Below, one piece after another: positions 37,992 through 51,079 of a stretch of 64,000 nucleotides of DNA (positions are counted from its first letter, which is position 1; the number at the start of each line of letters is the position of its first letter). The position numbers and the translations under genes are program-made. Origin of the DNA: Cannabis sativa (taxonomy: Eukaryota > Streptophyta > Magnoliopsida > Rosales > Cannabaceae); assembly GCF_029168945.1 (NCBI RefSeq), contig NC_083601.1, forward strand, positions 36,259,660 to 36,323,659. The letters are read 5' to 3'. Below the pieces are notes generated by a model. That model was not told the origin of the DNA. It made no database searches and was given only the letters and a program-made list of their open reading frames with translations.

Positions 37992-38050
<59 letters not shown>

Positions 38051-38160
38051 TTCAATATTCACTCACGAGATCATTCCTAATTTGTTATAAACTAAACGTC
38101 CAAACACACTTTTTGGACCTTTCTGATGAAGACTCTTTCATACTCAAATAAAAGTGCAAA
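36601..38160. other. Intergenic DNA with a long CT microsatellite
   Basis: Apart from the CT tract at 37994-38046 this region holds no gene I can support. The open frames around 37290-37960 show no family features. Confidence 0.5.
37994..38046 (+). repeat. (CT)n microsatellite, about 26 units
   Basis: 53 bases of uninterrupted CT, preceded ten bases earlier by TATAAAA (37981-37987). The combination resembles a TATA box plus pyrimidine leader, but no gene follows. Confidence 0.9.
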
Positions 38161-39440
38161 CTCACATGAACCTCACTTTCAAAGGTTGAATAGTGTATTG
38201 TCTCATCTAATCAAGTAGGTTCTCATCATAGAGGTGCTCAAATAAGTAATAATACCCAACGCATCATAATTTTTGTTTTAAATAAGTTTTAGAATTCCCA
38301 GTTTAATGACCCAACGAACCCATACCATTTTAGTATTAGGTAACAATTTGCTTAATATAAGACGTGCAGTATGTTGAAAGCCTCTGAATTACCATTGCAG
38401 TGCCTAATGGTGAATGGTTGAAGAAGCAAAACCCAATTATAATGATAATAATGGGGCATTTATTTTTGGTTTTTAAGGATTATTCTTGTTGATCGAGCAT
38501 GCGTGTTAGTGGAAAAAAATAATTGCATAATGCAATAGCACACCCATTGTCTAGCCAAAATGAGATAATGCCTACTTGCTACACCTACTTCTACACTACG
38601 ATAGTCGTCACAAACACTCCACTCAATGAATTTTCTTTTCTTAATGTGATAGTGCTATGTATAAGTGGAGGACTGCATTTTAATTTTTAAAGCTTTCTTT
38701 GGTAAAGATAATAAATAATAAGAAGAAGAATAAAATGATATTTAATTGGATTTAATCGTTTTTTTTAGGGGTACACTTTATCTTACTGAGTTCTGCGATC
38801 TCAACTACCAACTGAGGAATGCCTACAACTTCAGTGGCATCCACTGTCTTCATCTTTACGGCCACATGACAGACCTATAATTAAACATTTTTTGGTATCT
38901 TATAAACTACAAAAACCTCAACCACTTCTGGCCTTAAGTCATGTATAAATAAATGTCCATGTTTTTGTTGTTTTCCCTTCACAACTCTATCATGAGACAA
39001 AATGAATCCGACACTCATGTTCTAAGTCAAAGACAAGAGAGCAAAAAAGCCAGTCCTAGGCTCTTGAAACCCCAAAATGGGAAAGTTTGTTTAGTTTCAG
39101 TATATCCAAGTACATTGGTAAACAGCCTCATCCATTAGTACTCAGATTTTGATAGGAATCATCTACCCACCCCAAGAAAAAGATATTAACTATTCAATGG
39201 CTAAAGATAAAGTCATAAAAGTCTGCCAGAAAAAAATCCATTTATATCTTATGATCCATTTCATCAGTTGCTCTTTTCTTAACAAGGAAAAAACAAAAAC
39301 CCAATCAAGACTAGTTGTTAAGACATTTTTGTTAAAAGCTTTTCCTGTGTGTGACCAACATTGAAGTGTAAATATTCTTTAAAACAAAGAGACAAAAACA
39401 ATTTTCCAACCTCCATATAATCTTCCACATTACGGATTGG
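38161..39440. other. Intergenic DNA downstream of the MSL1-like gene
   Basis: The only coding-like piece is at about 38775-38880 on the minus strand, a 36-residue open stretch including VDATEVVGIPQLVVEIAELS. I do not recognise it. The rest, including the MSL1-like 3' UTR near 39440, shows no gene. Confidence 0.4.
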
Positions 39441-42400
39441 TCATGTTGTCACCGCAGTGCCTAACGCGGCGCCATGCTTCTTTATAATTTGCACTGACTG
39501 AAGAAGAATGTCTTGTTGTGTAGCGTAAAACTCATCCTTTTTCTGAGTCAATAAACGAAAATTAGCAGAAAAATAGAGATAATTTGAGAGGGTAGGTGCA
39601 ATAATGGGGTAGGATATGAGAATATATCTCACAGATGAACAGTATTTAAACAATGCATTTTTATTAATATATTATATAGACTTGAATACAGAACAAAACA
39701 TTGCAAACCTGAGAGCATAATTATGATTCTGCTTATATAAAAGAATCAGTCTCCAGAAGCAATCAACCAATTATTTAAAAATTAATTTTTTAAGGGGAGA
39801 CGACTACAGGTTCTTCACTCTACCCTTCCATCCCTACAAAATAATAATATGATAGAATTCTAAAGATACGTTCATAACTGGATCTATCAATTAGAAATGA
39901 CTGACATCAAACATTTCTTATCGTCAGCTCTATTGTTAATTTTCCTAAAATGAATCTAATTATCCATTTCAAGGTCTTCAATCTTCATTCAATCATTATG
40001 TATAAAAGAACATATTGCTGATATATAAGCTATAAACAAACGATGTAGCATCGCAGGTGTAGGTTTGCAAATATTAAAAGGCCAGGAGCTTACCATCTGT
40101 TTGAGGTTGCATCCAACAGTCAATTCTGCAAATGAACTCTCTACTCGAGACAAGAAACAGTAAGGAGCTTCCTTTCCCAAGAATACCTGAGAGTGCAATC
40201 TTAGCATACTGTTTATATCATTAGCAATCTGAGGAATCTTATCCAAATCATTTATCTGCAGGGGAATTTTAGAGACAATGGCACGCCATCCAGCACGTGA
40301 CTTGTTCACAATTACCTAAAAATCAGATGAAAGATGTTTGGATTATACTGTCATAAATACTTATTTAACTTGCTACAGAAAATTATCCACACAACCATAC
40401 GCAGGTGAACAGCACTACTTAATTATCTGACATCAAAACTATACAGAAAACATAAATCCGTCTGGCACTTAACCAAGACATCAAATTAATGATCATTTAG
40501 TCAAAAAAAAAAAAAATGATGTGAGATATTTTAGCCTCAGTTTGATTCTTCAATACGCTTTACGTATGACACGCAGTGTAACATTTTGTAGTATTTCAAA
40601 ATCTCAGAGATCTGATCCCATTAAAATTGCTTACATCAACAAGCTTGGACTTGAGGCACATTATTTTAACTTGCGCATGAATAAGACAAGATGACACTAA
40701 GCAACATGACCAAATAGATTGCAATTTACAATAAATAAATTAGGGCTGCAACCTTTTTTGAGCACACAAATCAAGGGACACAACTACTAGATTTGGAATT
40801 TCATACTTGAAATTGACATCACTAACTGTTAAATGTCAATTACATTAGCTCGGTAAAGCCATCCTATTTGTATGATTCACAAAAATGTAATTTCAACAGA
40901 AATTCAATATATAAAACTTTTTTTCTGTTTGAAAAAGACCCAAAATATGACTTGACTTGAGTCACAGATATCACTTGATGATACGAATTCTACTACAAAT
41001 CCTTTTGACTATTATATACCTGCAGCTACTATTAACTTCAGAAAGGAAGTAACTAACAGAGGACAAAAAATTCCAAATTTTGGTTCATCCTACTGATAAA
41101 ATAACAAGTTGCAGAAGCCATGAAATGATTTAAGAGCCAATTACTCACTTGACTAGAAAACAGAGAATTTGGAACTATGACAGGAAACTTCTCAGCATTC
41201 AGTAATGAGGTGGTAGTAAGCCCCATTTCCACTACCTGACCTTCTATTGATCCGGCCTGTAATAAGTAAAAAACACGGGGAAAATAAGTTTTGAAGGAGC
41301 AATTATAGTATTAGATAGTAGGATAGTTATAGATTTCCGGTAACATTGAGCCTGCAAAATGACTAATGTATGATTGCCATTTTATGATAAATCAGGATAG
41401 TTATATAAATTTTTTAGTTATTAAAATTCAGATGTTGTTGTGAATATATATAAAGTGCAATTCACAGGTGACTTAAAGTATTTCCTTGTGCCATTTGTGG
41501 TCCAAAGGAGGAACTCTAAATTTATGGCCTTTACACTAACAAGAATCCAAGTAAAGTTTGTTCACAATTTCCTTTTCTTAAGGGTGAGCTTGACATACTT
41601 TTATTGTATCTCCGAGTGAAAAGGGCCTTGAGAATTGCATAGACAAACCACTAAGCACATTTCCAAGGACGTCTCGAGCAGCAAAAGCAGTAGCAACTCC
41701 TGAGTTTCAGAGATAAAAGGTCAGTTTTTGAACAATTTGGGCTTAGTTATTAGTTAAAAGAACTAATCAAGAAAAAAATCATGCCTCGCTTCTAGATTAA
41801 TTTAACAAAGAATTTCAATGTATGTGGCAGCTGAATCCATAAATAAATTAAATATATATATATTAGATATCAAGAACATTTTTTCTTTAAGCTATAAAAA
41901 AATGGCAAATAATATGCTAATGACTAGGAACTGTAAGCCTATAACTTAGGTAGTCAGTAAACCAGAAATATATGCAAAGGGAGAAATGGAGAACCCAAAA
42001 AATTTATACTTAACAAAAGAGATGTAAACATATAGATAACTAGAAGCAGATACTGACCTCCTATGCCACCAACTGTGAGAATAGATTGAACAGCCACCCC
42101 ACATGCTTCTGCTAAAGCCATTACAGCAATTACAAAAAGACCAACAGATGAAACTTTGTCAAGAGCTAGCAATTTCTCGCGATCAAGACCCGCCACAACA
42201 GGACCGGCCAATGCACGAGTAAAAACATTTGTTTTCCACCGATTCAGGAACCACACAAGTGACACGATAACAGCACCCCTCCATGCTGGTAAAAGGTACT
42301 GTGATGCAATAGTAGATGGTGCTACCATCATGCCACTGCAAAACAAATTTATCCAGACTATTATGCAATTAAAAGAAGATCATATGTACACTAATCAAAT

Positions 42401-43231
42401 AAATGATTATAAAGAGGCATTTGCAAAACATAGAACAACTAACATTTGTGTAAATGCTATGAAGGTAACTAAATATCGTACTGGGTCCTCCAAAGCACCC
42501 AAAAAACTTTTCTCATAAGGAATTTCTTCCCCAGACATACTTCTAGACAATATACCAACAGGACCTTGTGAAGAGTACTTGTGAAATCTTCTCAAGACCC
42601 TAGGCATCACAAACCAAGCCAGTAGAGTACCAGTGAGCATAAAACTAGCTGGAACAACTACATTTTTGAGATACGGCTGTGAATCCAACAATCGTTCAAC
42701 ATGAGGAGAAAGCTCATCAGAAACTTCCTTAGCTTTCTGGCCGGTATAAGTTGCTCCCTCAACTACACTTTGCCAAAGATCTTTAACCTTATCAAGCCAT
42801 TCATTTCCAACACCACTGTCAGAAACATTAACTCCACTGGCACCAGATGAGGCTGACACTATTTGGTCTACACCTTTACCAGCATTGCTACTACCAGAGG
42901 AGGAGGAATACGAACAGTACTTCAAAAGAGGGATTGCAGAAAAAAGAGGAACAGCCTTCCTAAAGTGGGAGTTTGAGAATGTGGATGAAGATGTACAATT
43001 GGGTCGGATTGTATAACATCTGACACCAATAGGAGACTTCAAACCCAATACATTTTCACGACTACTTCCAGTGTTTTCAAAGCTTTGTTTTCCTTTCACT
43101 TGGTAATGGAGATTTACAGAGGCATATGATGTTCTTGTAATGTTACATGAGCAAAGCGATTGAGGTATCGGATAGAAATTGGTACAATTACGAATTGACT
43201 TCATTGTGGAAAACCTTGAACCAGCAGCCAT
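39441..43231 (-). CDS. MSL1: Mitochondrial mechanosensitive channel, MscS-like (MSL1 type)
   Basis: Six exons on the minus strand: 42444-43231, 42058-42335, 41599-41699, 41149-41256, 40094-40315 and 39441-39542. The splice joins keep frame and give 532 residues; Arabidopsis MSL1 has about 497. The N-terminus is Ser/Arg-rich with few acidic residues, as expected of a mitochondrial presequence. Hydrophobic segments follow (near VVVPASFMLTGTLLAWFVM, DPVRYLVTFIAF, AVIVSLVWFL and SSVGLFVIAVMAL). The pore-lining and MscS beta domain are marked by GGIGGVATAFAARDVLGN, LSMQFSRPFSLGDTIK and VEMGLTTTSLL, then VPNSLFSSQ. Such channels open under membrane tension; MSL1 sits in the inner mitochondrial membrane and helps dissipate excess membrane potential. 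A 5' UTR intron is likely upstream. Mitochondrial rather than plastid location is inferred from similarity to MSL1. Confidence 0.92.
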
Positions 43232-43262
43232 TAAAGCAGCATAGCATATGGAAGGAAGGAAT

Positions 43263-43490
43263 CTACAGCAGGCTTAGTTCAATCAAATCTCAATCTGCAA
43301 CTCTGGAATGATTAAATCACAGATTACAAGCAATTATTAATAAACAATCACCAGAACCCAAATCACGCAAACAAAAGTACATGTGCAAATTAACCATAAA
43401 TAAATAATTCTACTTTCTCTGGTTTCATTTTCTAGTTACTTTTCTCGGCAACCAAACGCAAAATCAATTTGAGCGTTATTTTTATAATAC
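43263..43490 (-). other. Probable 5' UTR intron of the MSL1-like gene
   Basis: On the minus strand a donor (AACAG/GTATTA) at 43490 and an acceptor (CTGCTGTAG) ending at 43263 bound a 228-bp intron, leaving 31 bases of leader before the ATG. This is inferred from splice-site shape only. Confidence 0.45.
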
Positions 43491-43569
43491 CTGTTACTGT
43501 CGACTTTGGAGGTTTACATGAGCTTCGTTTTGGGCAAATATGGCGAAAGAGTAACAAAAATATGATCAG

Positions 43570-45247
43570 CAATTTTTAACAATGAGTAAGGTTAATTTCC
43601 CTAATACCCTTTCAAGTTTGGGATCTCTAACATCTTGGTCCTTTTAACTTTTTCTCATTTTCAATTTAACCCCTGTATCATGAAATGCTTTTTTTTCTTC
43701 TTTTTCTTTTTCTTTTGATGAACAATGAAAATGCTCTTTTCTTGAGATCTACCCAATCCTAAATATTTAGTCTTATGTATATGTTTTATTGGTGGAACAT
43801 AAAAAAACAACAATTTTCTTTAATATTAAAATTCTGTTATCTAATTTACTTAGAGAATCTCTTTTTTATGTTAGCTTTAATTTTAATATTGAAGTTTATG
43901 AATTGACTAAATATATCTATTGGTTAGATAATTGATTCACTTAGAAGAAATTCCTCCAGCTTCATGTATAATGTAGTTACTTGAGTTATTTTAATCTTTT
44001 CAAATTACTCCCAAAAAATAATAGATTTTGCACCACACAACATTATTGGTGTGGTTAAACATAACAACTTGTAGTGAACTTTCGAAATGTACACTTAAAA
44101 ATATGTATACCTTACAATTACTCCTTTTGCTTTCTCTTTATGATATATATATAAATTTATTTTGTTATATGAAAATATTTATTGTAGTTATTTAACATAG
44201 TATGTAAATTGTACAAAATTATAATAATCTATAATATATACTAGAAATACTATAAGTCAAACATTATATTTCATACATATATATAAAAAATAAATATGTA
44301 TATAACAAAATATTTTTACTTAATTTTTTAAACAGTAAATTATTCGAAATTTTTTAAAATTTACATATTTTTTTAAATAGGTACAATAAATGCAATCATT
44401 AAAATATTAAGTTTATAACTATTTAGTGTTTTACACAAGAATTGAACCATAAATTTTTCCAAAATTTCATAAAGTAACTTTTGAAATTCACTTAACAAAT
44501 ATTTTAAAGTGATAAAAGCAAAACATGAACTCTAGAGGCATTTAATACAAAAATAAATGAGAGAAGATTTGAAGTGGAAATATTTGGATTATGTCAACTT
44601 AATCTATTTTATTCATTTTTTTTTACTTAATTATATATTGTTATTGTAAAATGAAAACTATGTGTTGATAAGAGGTGTTGGAAGGATGGGAAAGGTAGAA
44701 GGAGGAGGAGGTGTTCTCAAAATTATATGTTTGGCAAGGAAAAAAATAAAGAGAAGAGGTCTTCTTCCAAATCATCTAAAATATATCCTTAAGAAAAATA
44801 TCTATAATAAGACAAATTTTTTATAAAAAATAAAAACAAAAGTGAATGTAGAATTCTCTAATAAATAGTTTAATAATTCTACATTATTTCTTTTCTGGAA
44901 TTATTTCGCAAATACACAAAACAATAATAAAAATTACAAAAATGCGATTGTACAAAATATAAAATATTTTTACGATTTTTATGATTTTATTTATAGAAAC
45001 TATGGTCTTTTTATGTTGTATTCTTGTTAATTTGTTGTTGGTTTTTTGTTACTTGTATGTAATTTTTTGTTGTTGTTTTAATGTTGTTTGAATGTTATTT
45101 TTTATTACTTTTACGTAATTTTTTTTGTTATTTTCGTGTTATTTCTATAGAAAACTTAAAAATGTAAAATAAAAAATCTTCAAATATAAAAATATAATTT
45201 TTTTTTTATAAAAAATAGTGTTTCATGTAATTATTATTATTATTAGG
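43570..45247. other. A/T-rich intergenic DNA
   Basis: No gene. The segment about 44900-45240 has repeated GTTGTTTGAATGTTATTTTT-like strings and loosely resembles, in inverse sense, the intronic stretch at 53330-53480; both may be old copies of one low-complexity repeat. Confidence 0.4.
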
Positions 45248-45552
45248 AGGGTAAATAGTGCCATAAGTACTCAAAGTTTTAGGTTTGTAAGCGGCATAAA
45301 CCCAATAATTTTTTGTAGTGGCATAAGTACCCAATGTTTATAAAATTGTAATTTTCTTCCAGTTTCATCAATACAGACTCTGTTATTGTCTTAAATAGGA
45401 CACATATAAGACCCAAATTTTAGATTATTTGGTCTGGACGAAAAATATGTTGTATCAGTTACTTCCAAATCTTTTTTTAATAAATTTAAAATAGGTGGGT
45501 TTATGCCGCTTACAAACTTAAAACTTTGGGTAGTTAAACCGCTATTTACCCT
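45248..45552. mobile_element. Miniature inverted-repeat element, 305 bp
   Basis: The termini are perfect 11-bp inverted repeats (AGGGTAAATAG at 45248-45258 and its complement at 45542-45552). The inverted similarity extends to about 57 bases per side, ending in GTAAGCGGCATAAACCCA, which is exact on both arms. A/T-rich flanks prevent a firm call of the target duplication. A decayed relative lies at about 15950-16170. Confidence 0.75.
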
Positions 45553-45567
45553 TATTAATATCATTAA

Positions 45568-45610
<43 letters not shown>

Positions 45611-47988
45611 GAATTTACTCAAATATGTCCCTCTCAATACTATACAATATCAAAATAATAATTTATTCCATCTATCACCAGCTTCCTCTCTTCCAATCTC
45701 TTCATCCTTCAGAGACTCTCTTTCCAATTTGTCAAACATAGTTAAAAGAATAAAATGTATATTAATAATTAAATGTTCTTATTAGGTTGAGAGTTTGAAA
45801 AAAATTTACACATTTTTCTCTTCAAAATTGAAGATAACCCTTTTGCTTTTCTGTTGAGACTCATTTCTTTCCACTTCTTTTTCTATTTTACTCTCTTTTC
45901 TCTACTACCAAACATACAAATTATTTCTTGTGATATATTTTGTTTAATATCCAAACTTTTCTTTCATCTATCTTTTTCCTTTTTCCTTTTTCCTTTTCCC
46001 AAACATTAGCTTGGTCAACAGGGTGTTGTCTTCATATTTTGGGCTTATTAGATGTTACATGTTAGTTGTGAAGGTTTGGCTTCATTATAGAGAGTTAGGC
46101 CCAAATTTAGCATCCCACCTCAAAGATATCTCCAAATTAAAAGTAGCATTGTTATCATTGATGTGTCTCGTTATGAATATTGAATAATTAGCAATTTTTT
46201 TTATATTATTTATTAAAGATCATATATTGTATTACATCAATAACAATTTAACATATTTTATAGTGTTTGGCACCTTTAAAATGTCACTTTAACATTTTTC
46301 AATTCAAAAATATAAATAATTTAACTAATATATCATCATCATCATCAAAAATTGAAAAGAAATTATTATATCTTAGTTAACAGGTTCAATCCAACCGTGT
46401 AGGTGTAGCTACTTCTCTGGTTTCATTTGTGTTATCAAACCACACATTCATTAGTTATGTTGCTAAGAGATTGTATTCTGATAAACAAGTGGTTTGTTAT
46501 GTTTTCTTGTAACATTTTCTGTCTTAAAGAAAAGAAAGAAAATCACAGTGAACTGAGAGAAATTAATGTAGGATTTATTTTTGGGGCTTTTTTATTTTTA
46601 TACTTTAAAATAGTTTTTCTTTTTACATTTTTACAAAATTATACATAGAAAATTCTATTGTAACTGATGCAACCTAAATTGCAACAAAAATTCGTATAAA
46701 AACTCTTATTGCAACTAGGGCAACCAACCCAAATCGTAAAATTTTAAAAAATAAATAAATAAATAAACAGTATAGGGAATAATTACCCTTTATCATAATA
46801 ATAATATAATTGGTAATTTATATTTTAACTTTTTTTATCTCTCTACTCCCTCCAATTACATAAGTTATATCACTAATGTTTTAAGCTCAATCTATTTGGC
46901 AACCAAACTCACGAAATCAAATAACTAAAACCAAATTTCCTAGTTAAATTCACTTTGAAACATTAAAAAAAAAGCATATATTTAAAATAAATGACAAAAT
47001 TAGTATTTTGTATTCGAATGATATAAGTACATATATATCATCAAAATTCCCAAACAATAAATACATAGGTGCAAAATTATATATTTCAAATAATAGTAAA
47101 AGAAATCATATAATAAAACGTGAAATTTTTTGTACCATACAGTACTAAAAATACTGAAACACTAACCCAAAGTTTGTATTATTTGATTACAAAAACCTAT
47201 TAATTTACATACATTTATGAAACAGTTAGAGTTTGTTGATTAGTTATTGACGTGTCAAATTTGACGAAAATTAACTAGTAGAAGTTGATAGAGTTTGTTA
47301 GCCTGTTTTTTCTTAGTTGGAATTAGTTTAATTAAACTAATTATATTTATATTATAAGCCCTCCTTGTTTTCATTATTTTTCATAAAATTTTCAGTTTCA
47401 GTTTCACCTATATATATGTCACCATTGCCATGTATCCAATTGGCTTCGGGAATAATTGTTGGATAAATTATAATAAACATGCCTTAAAATTTATTAAATA
47501 TAAAACAAGTTACTAAGCCATGCCCTGCTAATTTTTTGTTTCTTTAAACCAATTTTATACATTTCAAAAGAAAAAAAAATTATAACAAGATCAGTTGCAT
47601 GGAAGAGCAAAAATGTTGCTTTATCAATTTTATAATTTTGTATGTTTGAATATGCCAATGATTGAAAAAATAATAGAGTTAAATTGTGTTCATGTTTTCT
47701 TTTTATTTAAAAATCTGAGTTTATCAAGTTATTCTTTAAATTTACATTAAAGAATTCGATTCTGATAACAATTTTTTAGTTAGTTTTGACTAACTTTTGA
47801 CTCAGGGTTACATTTTTTATGTGAGCTACTGAAATTTGATTAACCAAATAAAACTGTGGTAAAAATGTTGGATTCAGCAACAAAATATATATAAATTATT
47901 CTTAAAAATATATATATGTGCATATTTTTTTTTAGTAATTCTCGAGTTAGAGTATTCTGACAAATTTATATTTAGAAGAATCAAGTCG
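45553..47988. other. Intergenic DNA with an ATT microsatellite
   Basis: An ATT/TTA microsatellite runs about 45569-45610. The rest is A/T-rich and has no gene I can support; the open frame at 46427-46648 lacks any family signature. Confidence 0.45.
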
Positions 47989-47991
47989 TTA

Positions 47992-48399
47992 CACTATGTT
48001 TGGTGGGAGGGAAAAGTGTGTGGATGGAGAGGAGAGGAGGGAGAGAGATAGGAGGAGACAACAAATCTACTTGTTATTGGGAGAGGGAAGAGATAGTTGG
48101 ATGGAGAGCAAATCCTTCCAAATTTCTAATTTTAAATCCTTCCATAAAAGAAAGGATTCACACTCTTCCTCTTTAATTATTTAAAATTACAAATATACCC
48201 TCACAATATATTATTTAAAAATTACATCTAAGGACAATATAATAATTTCATAAATAAATACTCTCTATCCTTCCATCACTTCATCCCTTCTACCAAACAA
48301 CTTAAAAGGATTGCTACTCTCCTCTCCCTCCCTCTTATTCTACATCCTCAATTAACTCTCCATCCTTCCTATTCTCCATCTTTCCTAACAAACATAGCC
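47992..48399. mobile_element. Tourist-like miniature element, 408 bp
   Basis: The left end CACTATGTTTGGTGGGAGG and the reverse complement of the right end (GGCTATGTTTGTTAGGAAA) are imperfect terminal inverted repeats. Both sides are flanked by TTA (47989-47991 and 48400-48402), the 3-bp duplication of PIF/Harbinger-type elements. Subterminal DNA is purine-rich (GGATGGAGAGGAGAGG) on one side and pyrimidine-rich on the other. A 3-bp duplication in A/T-rich DNA is weak evidence on its own; the inverted ends carry the call. Confidence 0.65.
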
Positions 48400-48509
48400 T
48401 TAATTAAATACTGTAGATGAGTATCTAAACTCTAAGGTTTGATAATAGAAGAAAAAATTTGAGTTTATCATTGTTAAATCTATAACTATAGAAAGTTGTG
48501 TTGTTCTTC

Positions 48510-48622
48510 TAACATAGTTTTGAGTGATTTAGTCTTGTCTATGTGACATAGTTTTGAGCATTTTCGTCTTATTTTTGTGACATAGTTTTAAGTGTTTTAG
48601 TCTTGTTTGTGTGACATGGTTT
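48510..48622 (+). repeat. 34-bp tandem repeat, about 3.3 copies
   Basis: The unit starts TGACATAGTTTTGAG and ends with TCTTGTTTGTG-like sequence, with starts near 48510, 48544, 48578 and 48612. It abuts the 5S-derived repeat downstream and the Tourist-like element upstream. Confidence 0.75.
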
Positions 48623-48789
48623 TATTTTATTTTATTTCGTGTTGGTTCTTATTTGTTCATTGATAGCTTGTCATCAAATTGTTGTATGTGGTTGGGAATA
48701 ACAAGTTGAAGGCCTTTACGCTCACAAAATTATTGCTCTTATACACGAGTATGTCACTCTGGCTGCTTCATGAAATGACAACTGACCCT

Positions 48790-49150
48790 GCAAATAAACA
48801 CGAGTGTTTTCAGTGTATTTTATCTTCACTCGCACGCTTCTTGGTAAAACTTTACAAGAGGTCACCCATCTTGAAATTATCCCAAGTCAAGCACGCTTAA
48901 CCGTGGAGTTCTTTCGAATGGGTTACCGAAAAACAAGATGCACCTTGTTAATATATGTAGTACCAATCAATCCATTTAAGCCCTCTTCAACTGTGTAGTC
49001 TTATAAATACACAGTCTCAGAATCATCACACTTGATCTTCCCCAGGCGATGTGAGATTGCATAGCTTACCCGGGATTTTTCTTTACGAATCACGAGACTA
49101 CTGACGGTCACAAGTTGAGTGTTCAAATTACGAGATTGAATGAATCTCCT
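48790..49150 (-). repeat. 5S rRNA-derived repeat (Cassandra-like TRIM or 5S-SINE), better preserved copy
   Basis: Read on the minus strand from about 49110 to 48800, it matches the plus-strand repeat at 6680-6945 over most of its length. The stretch 48925-48855 (minus) strongly resembles the 3' half of plant 5S rRNA: GAACTCCACGGTTAAGCGTG, then CTTGACTTGGGATAATTTC, then AAGATGGGTGACCTCTTG. These cover the 5S box A and box C promoter positions with few changes, so an internal RNA polymerase III promoter could still work. Upstream of it lie CTCACATCGCC and the GACTACACAGTTGAAGAGGG block. The second LTR and primer-binding site expected of a complete Cassandra element are not visible, so this may be a solo LTR. 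Confidence 0.65.
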
Positions 49151-49159
49151 GTAACAATT

Positions 49160-51078
49160 TCTATTGTTTTGTAATTTGAGCAGTGGATAAAAGATGTTCT
49201 TATACAATTAAGTGTGATACTACAATCTCTTTCATTTGATTTTATAACTTTTTTTAATCAAATGATTTGAGAAATAAGTGGCTGATTATTTGAGTCATTA
49301 TTATTTAGTTGATTACTATTAATAATATTTTATATTTTATTAAAAATATATATGTGCATTATATATAAATCAAAGCAACTTAAAATATATATTTTTTTAA
49401 AAAAAAATACATAAACTAAGAAGTAACATTTTGATATTTGCTATGTGTTGAGGTCCACTTATAAATTTGTTAAACACAATTATGCTATCAAATTTTTTCC
49501 TTTTAGCGCCTTAATATTGAATTCTATTTGAGGTAATAATCCACACTTTTCAATATTTTAATATTAGAAGCTCCAATCACACTAAATGTTTTAGATTTCT
49601 TTCTTAGATTATTTTCATAGTATTCTAATAAACACTTTATTTAATTAATCATTCTTGCACATTGTTTTTCTTGAAATTTATATATTCTTCTTCAATACCA
49701 AATTTGAAAATATTAACAATTAAAAGCATAAAATTACACAAACACACCTAAAAACTAATTAAAAGCACCCTACTTAAAAATGGCACTAATTAAGTCCTAA
49801 CATTAGGTACACACTTTAATGGTACCCCTCTCACAAGGTCAATAATAGTAATTTTTATTTGAGGAAAAAAAAGAGATTTGTCTTTTAATGCATGTCTGTG
49901 TATATAAATGAAGTATCAACAAAAATATAAATAAACTTAAATATTTGACTTATTTGATTTAATTTCAGCAGTAATATTTATATAATATGATTTTTTTTTT
50001 CCTTTTTGAAAATGTTTATATAATATGATTTAAATATCTTATTTTACACTCTTTCTGGTACTCTAACTGTAATATTACTTGAATATTTTATATTATATAA
50101 TTACCATAAAAGCACTCTTAATAAAATTAATGGATATATCACACAATATAAAATGGAATACTAGCACTACTCAGTGCTCATCGTGGTAAATGTGGTTGGA
50201 TTCATTAAATTTAAACACTAGGTTTTTTGTATGATGTAGTCATTTTAGCATTTAGTGATTAAATTAAATTATCATAAATATTAATAGAAGTCAGTATAGT
50301 TACTAGTTATATAGATTTTGTTTGGAAAAGGACTAGGTATAAATTTTTGTTTCTTCCTTTTATTGGAACTATATTAAGATCAACCCACTTTGATGTAATT
50401 TGTTTTTCTAAAAAGTTATAAAGATCCAAAACCTAACAAGAATCAAGACATTAGAAAATCATTTTAAGAAACTATATATAATTTGTGTGTTAATCCAAAT
50501 ACGTTTTGATTCTTTTTTACTTTTTCCATGACCAATAAATTCAACCTCTTTTTAAAAAACAAGCTGATATTTTTCATAAATGTTATGTTTCATTAGCTTT
50601 TATTATCTTATAAAATAATATATCATCATGTCACGCTCAACCTTAAATATATAAATTAATGTGTTTTTTTTTTGGCCATTAATGAATGTATTAAAATTAA
50701 GCTGAAAAAGATTATTACTGTCTGAGTTATGAATTAATTATAAGGTTTAACTTTAAGCAACACTAATACACTATAGTAATAAATATGTTATTCTTTTCTT
50801 GTTCCACATCAATTAATGTGTTATTTTGCAGAAAAATTGTTAAAAGAGAAAATGTGTTAAATTTTATTAGGTTGCAACATTAAAAACTAAACAAAATGTT
50901 AGGTAAGTTTTGTAGCATGTGAATTAGGAGGAATAAGTATCACAAACTTTCACACAACAATATAACAAATTGATTTTTGTTTAAAAAAAAATATAATTTA
51001 TTGAACTAAAACATCTAATATTTTGATTAATTGGAAATGTAATCCAAATTTATAGCTTAGATTAGCTCGGGAATTCCC
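49160..51078. other. A/T-rich intergenic DNA
   Basis: No gene and no clear repeat boundaries. The proximal part is the promoter of the glycosyltransferase gene. Confidence 0.45.
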
Positions 51079-51079
51079 T

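Noticed and set aside
37994..38046. Regular repetition as a possible CRISPR-like array
   Set aside because: It is a simple CT microsatellite without spacers, and the window is a plant nuclear genome.
46427..46648. 73-codon open frame
   Set aside because: Low-complexity hydrophobic translation of A/T-rich DNA with no domain or gene context.
48855..48925. A functional 5S rRNA gene
   Set aside because: Only the 3' half of 5S is recognisable and it has several changes; it sits inside a dispersed repeat shared with 6680-6945.
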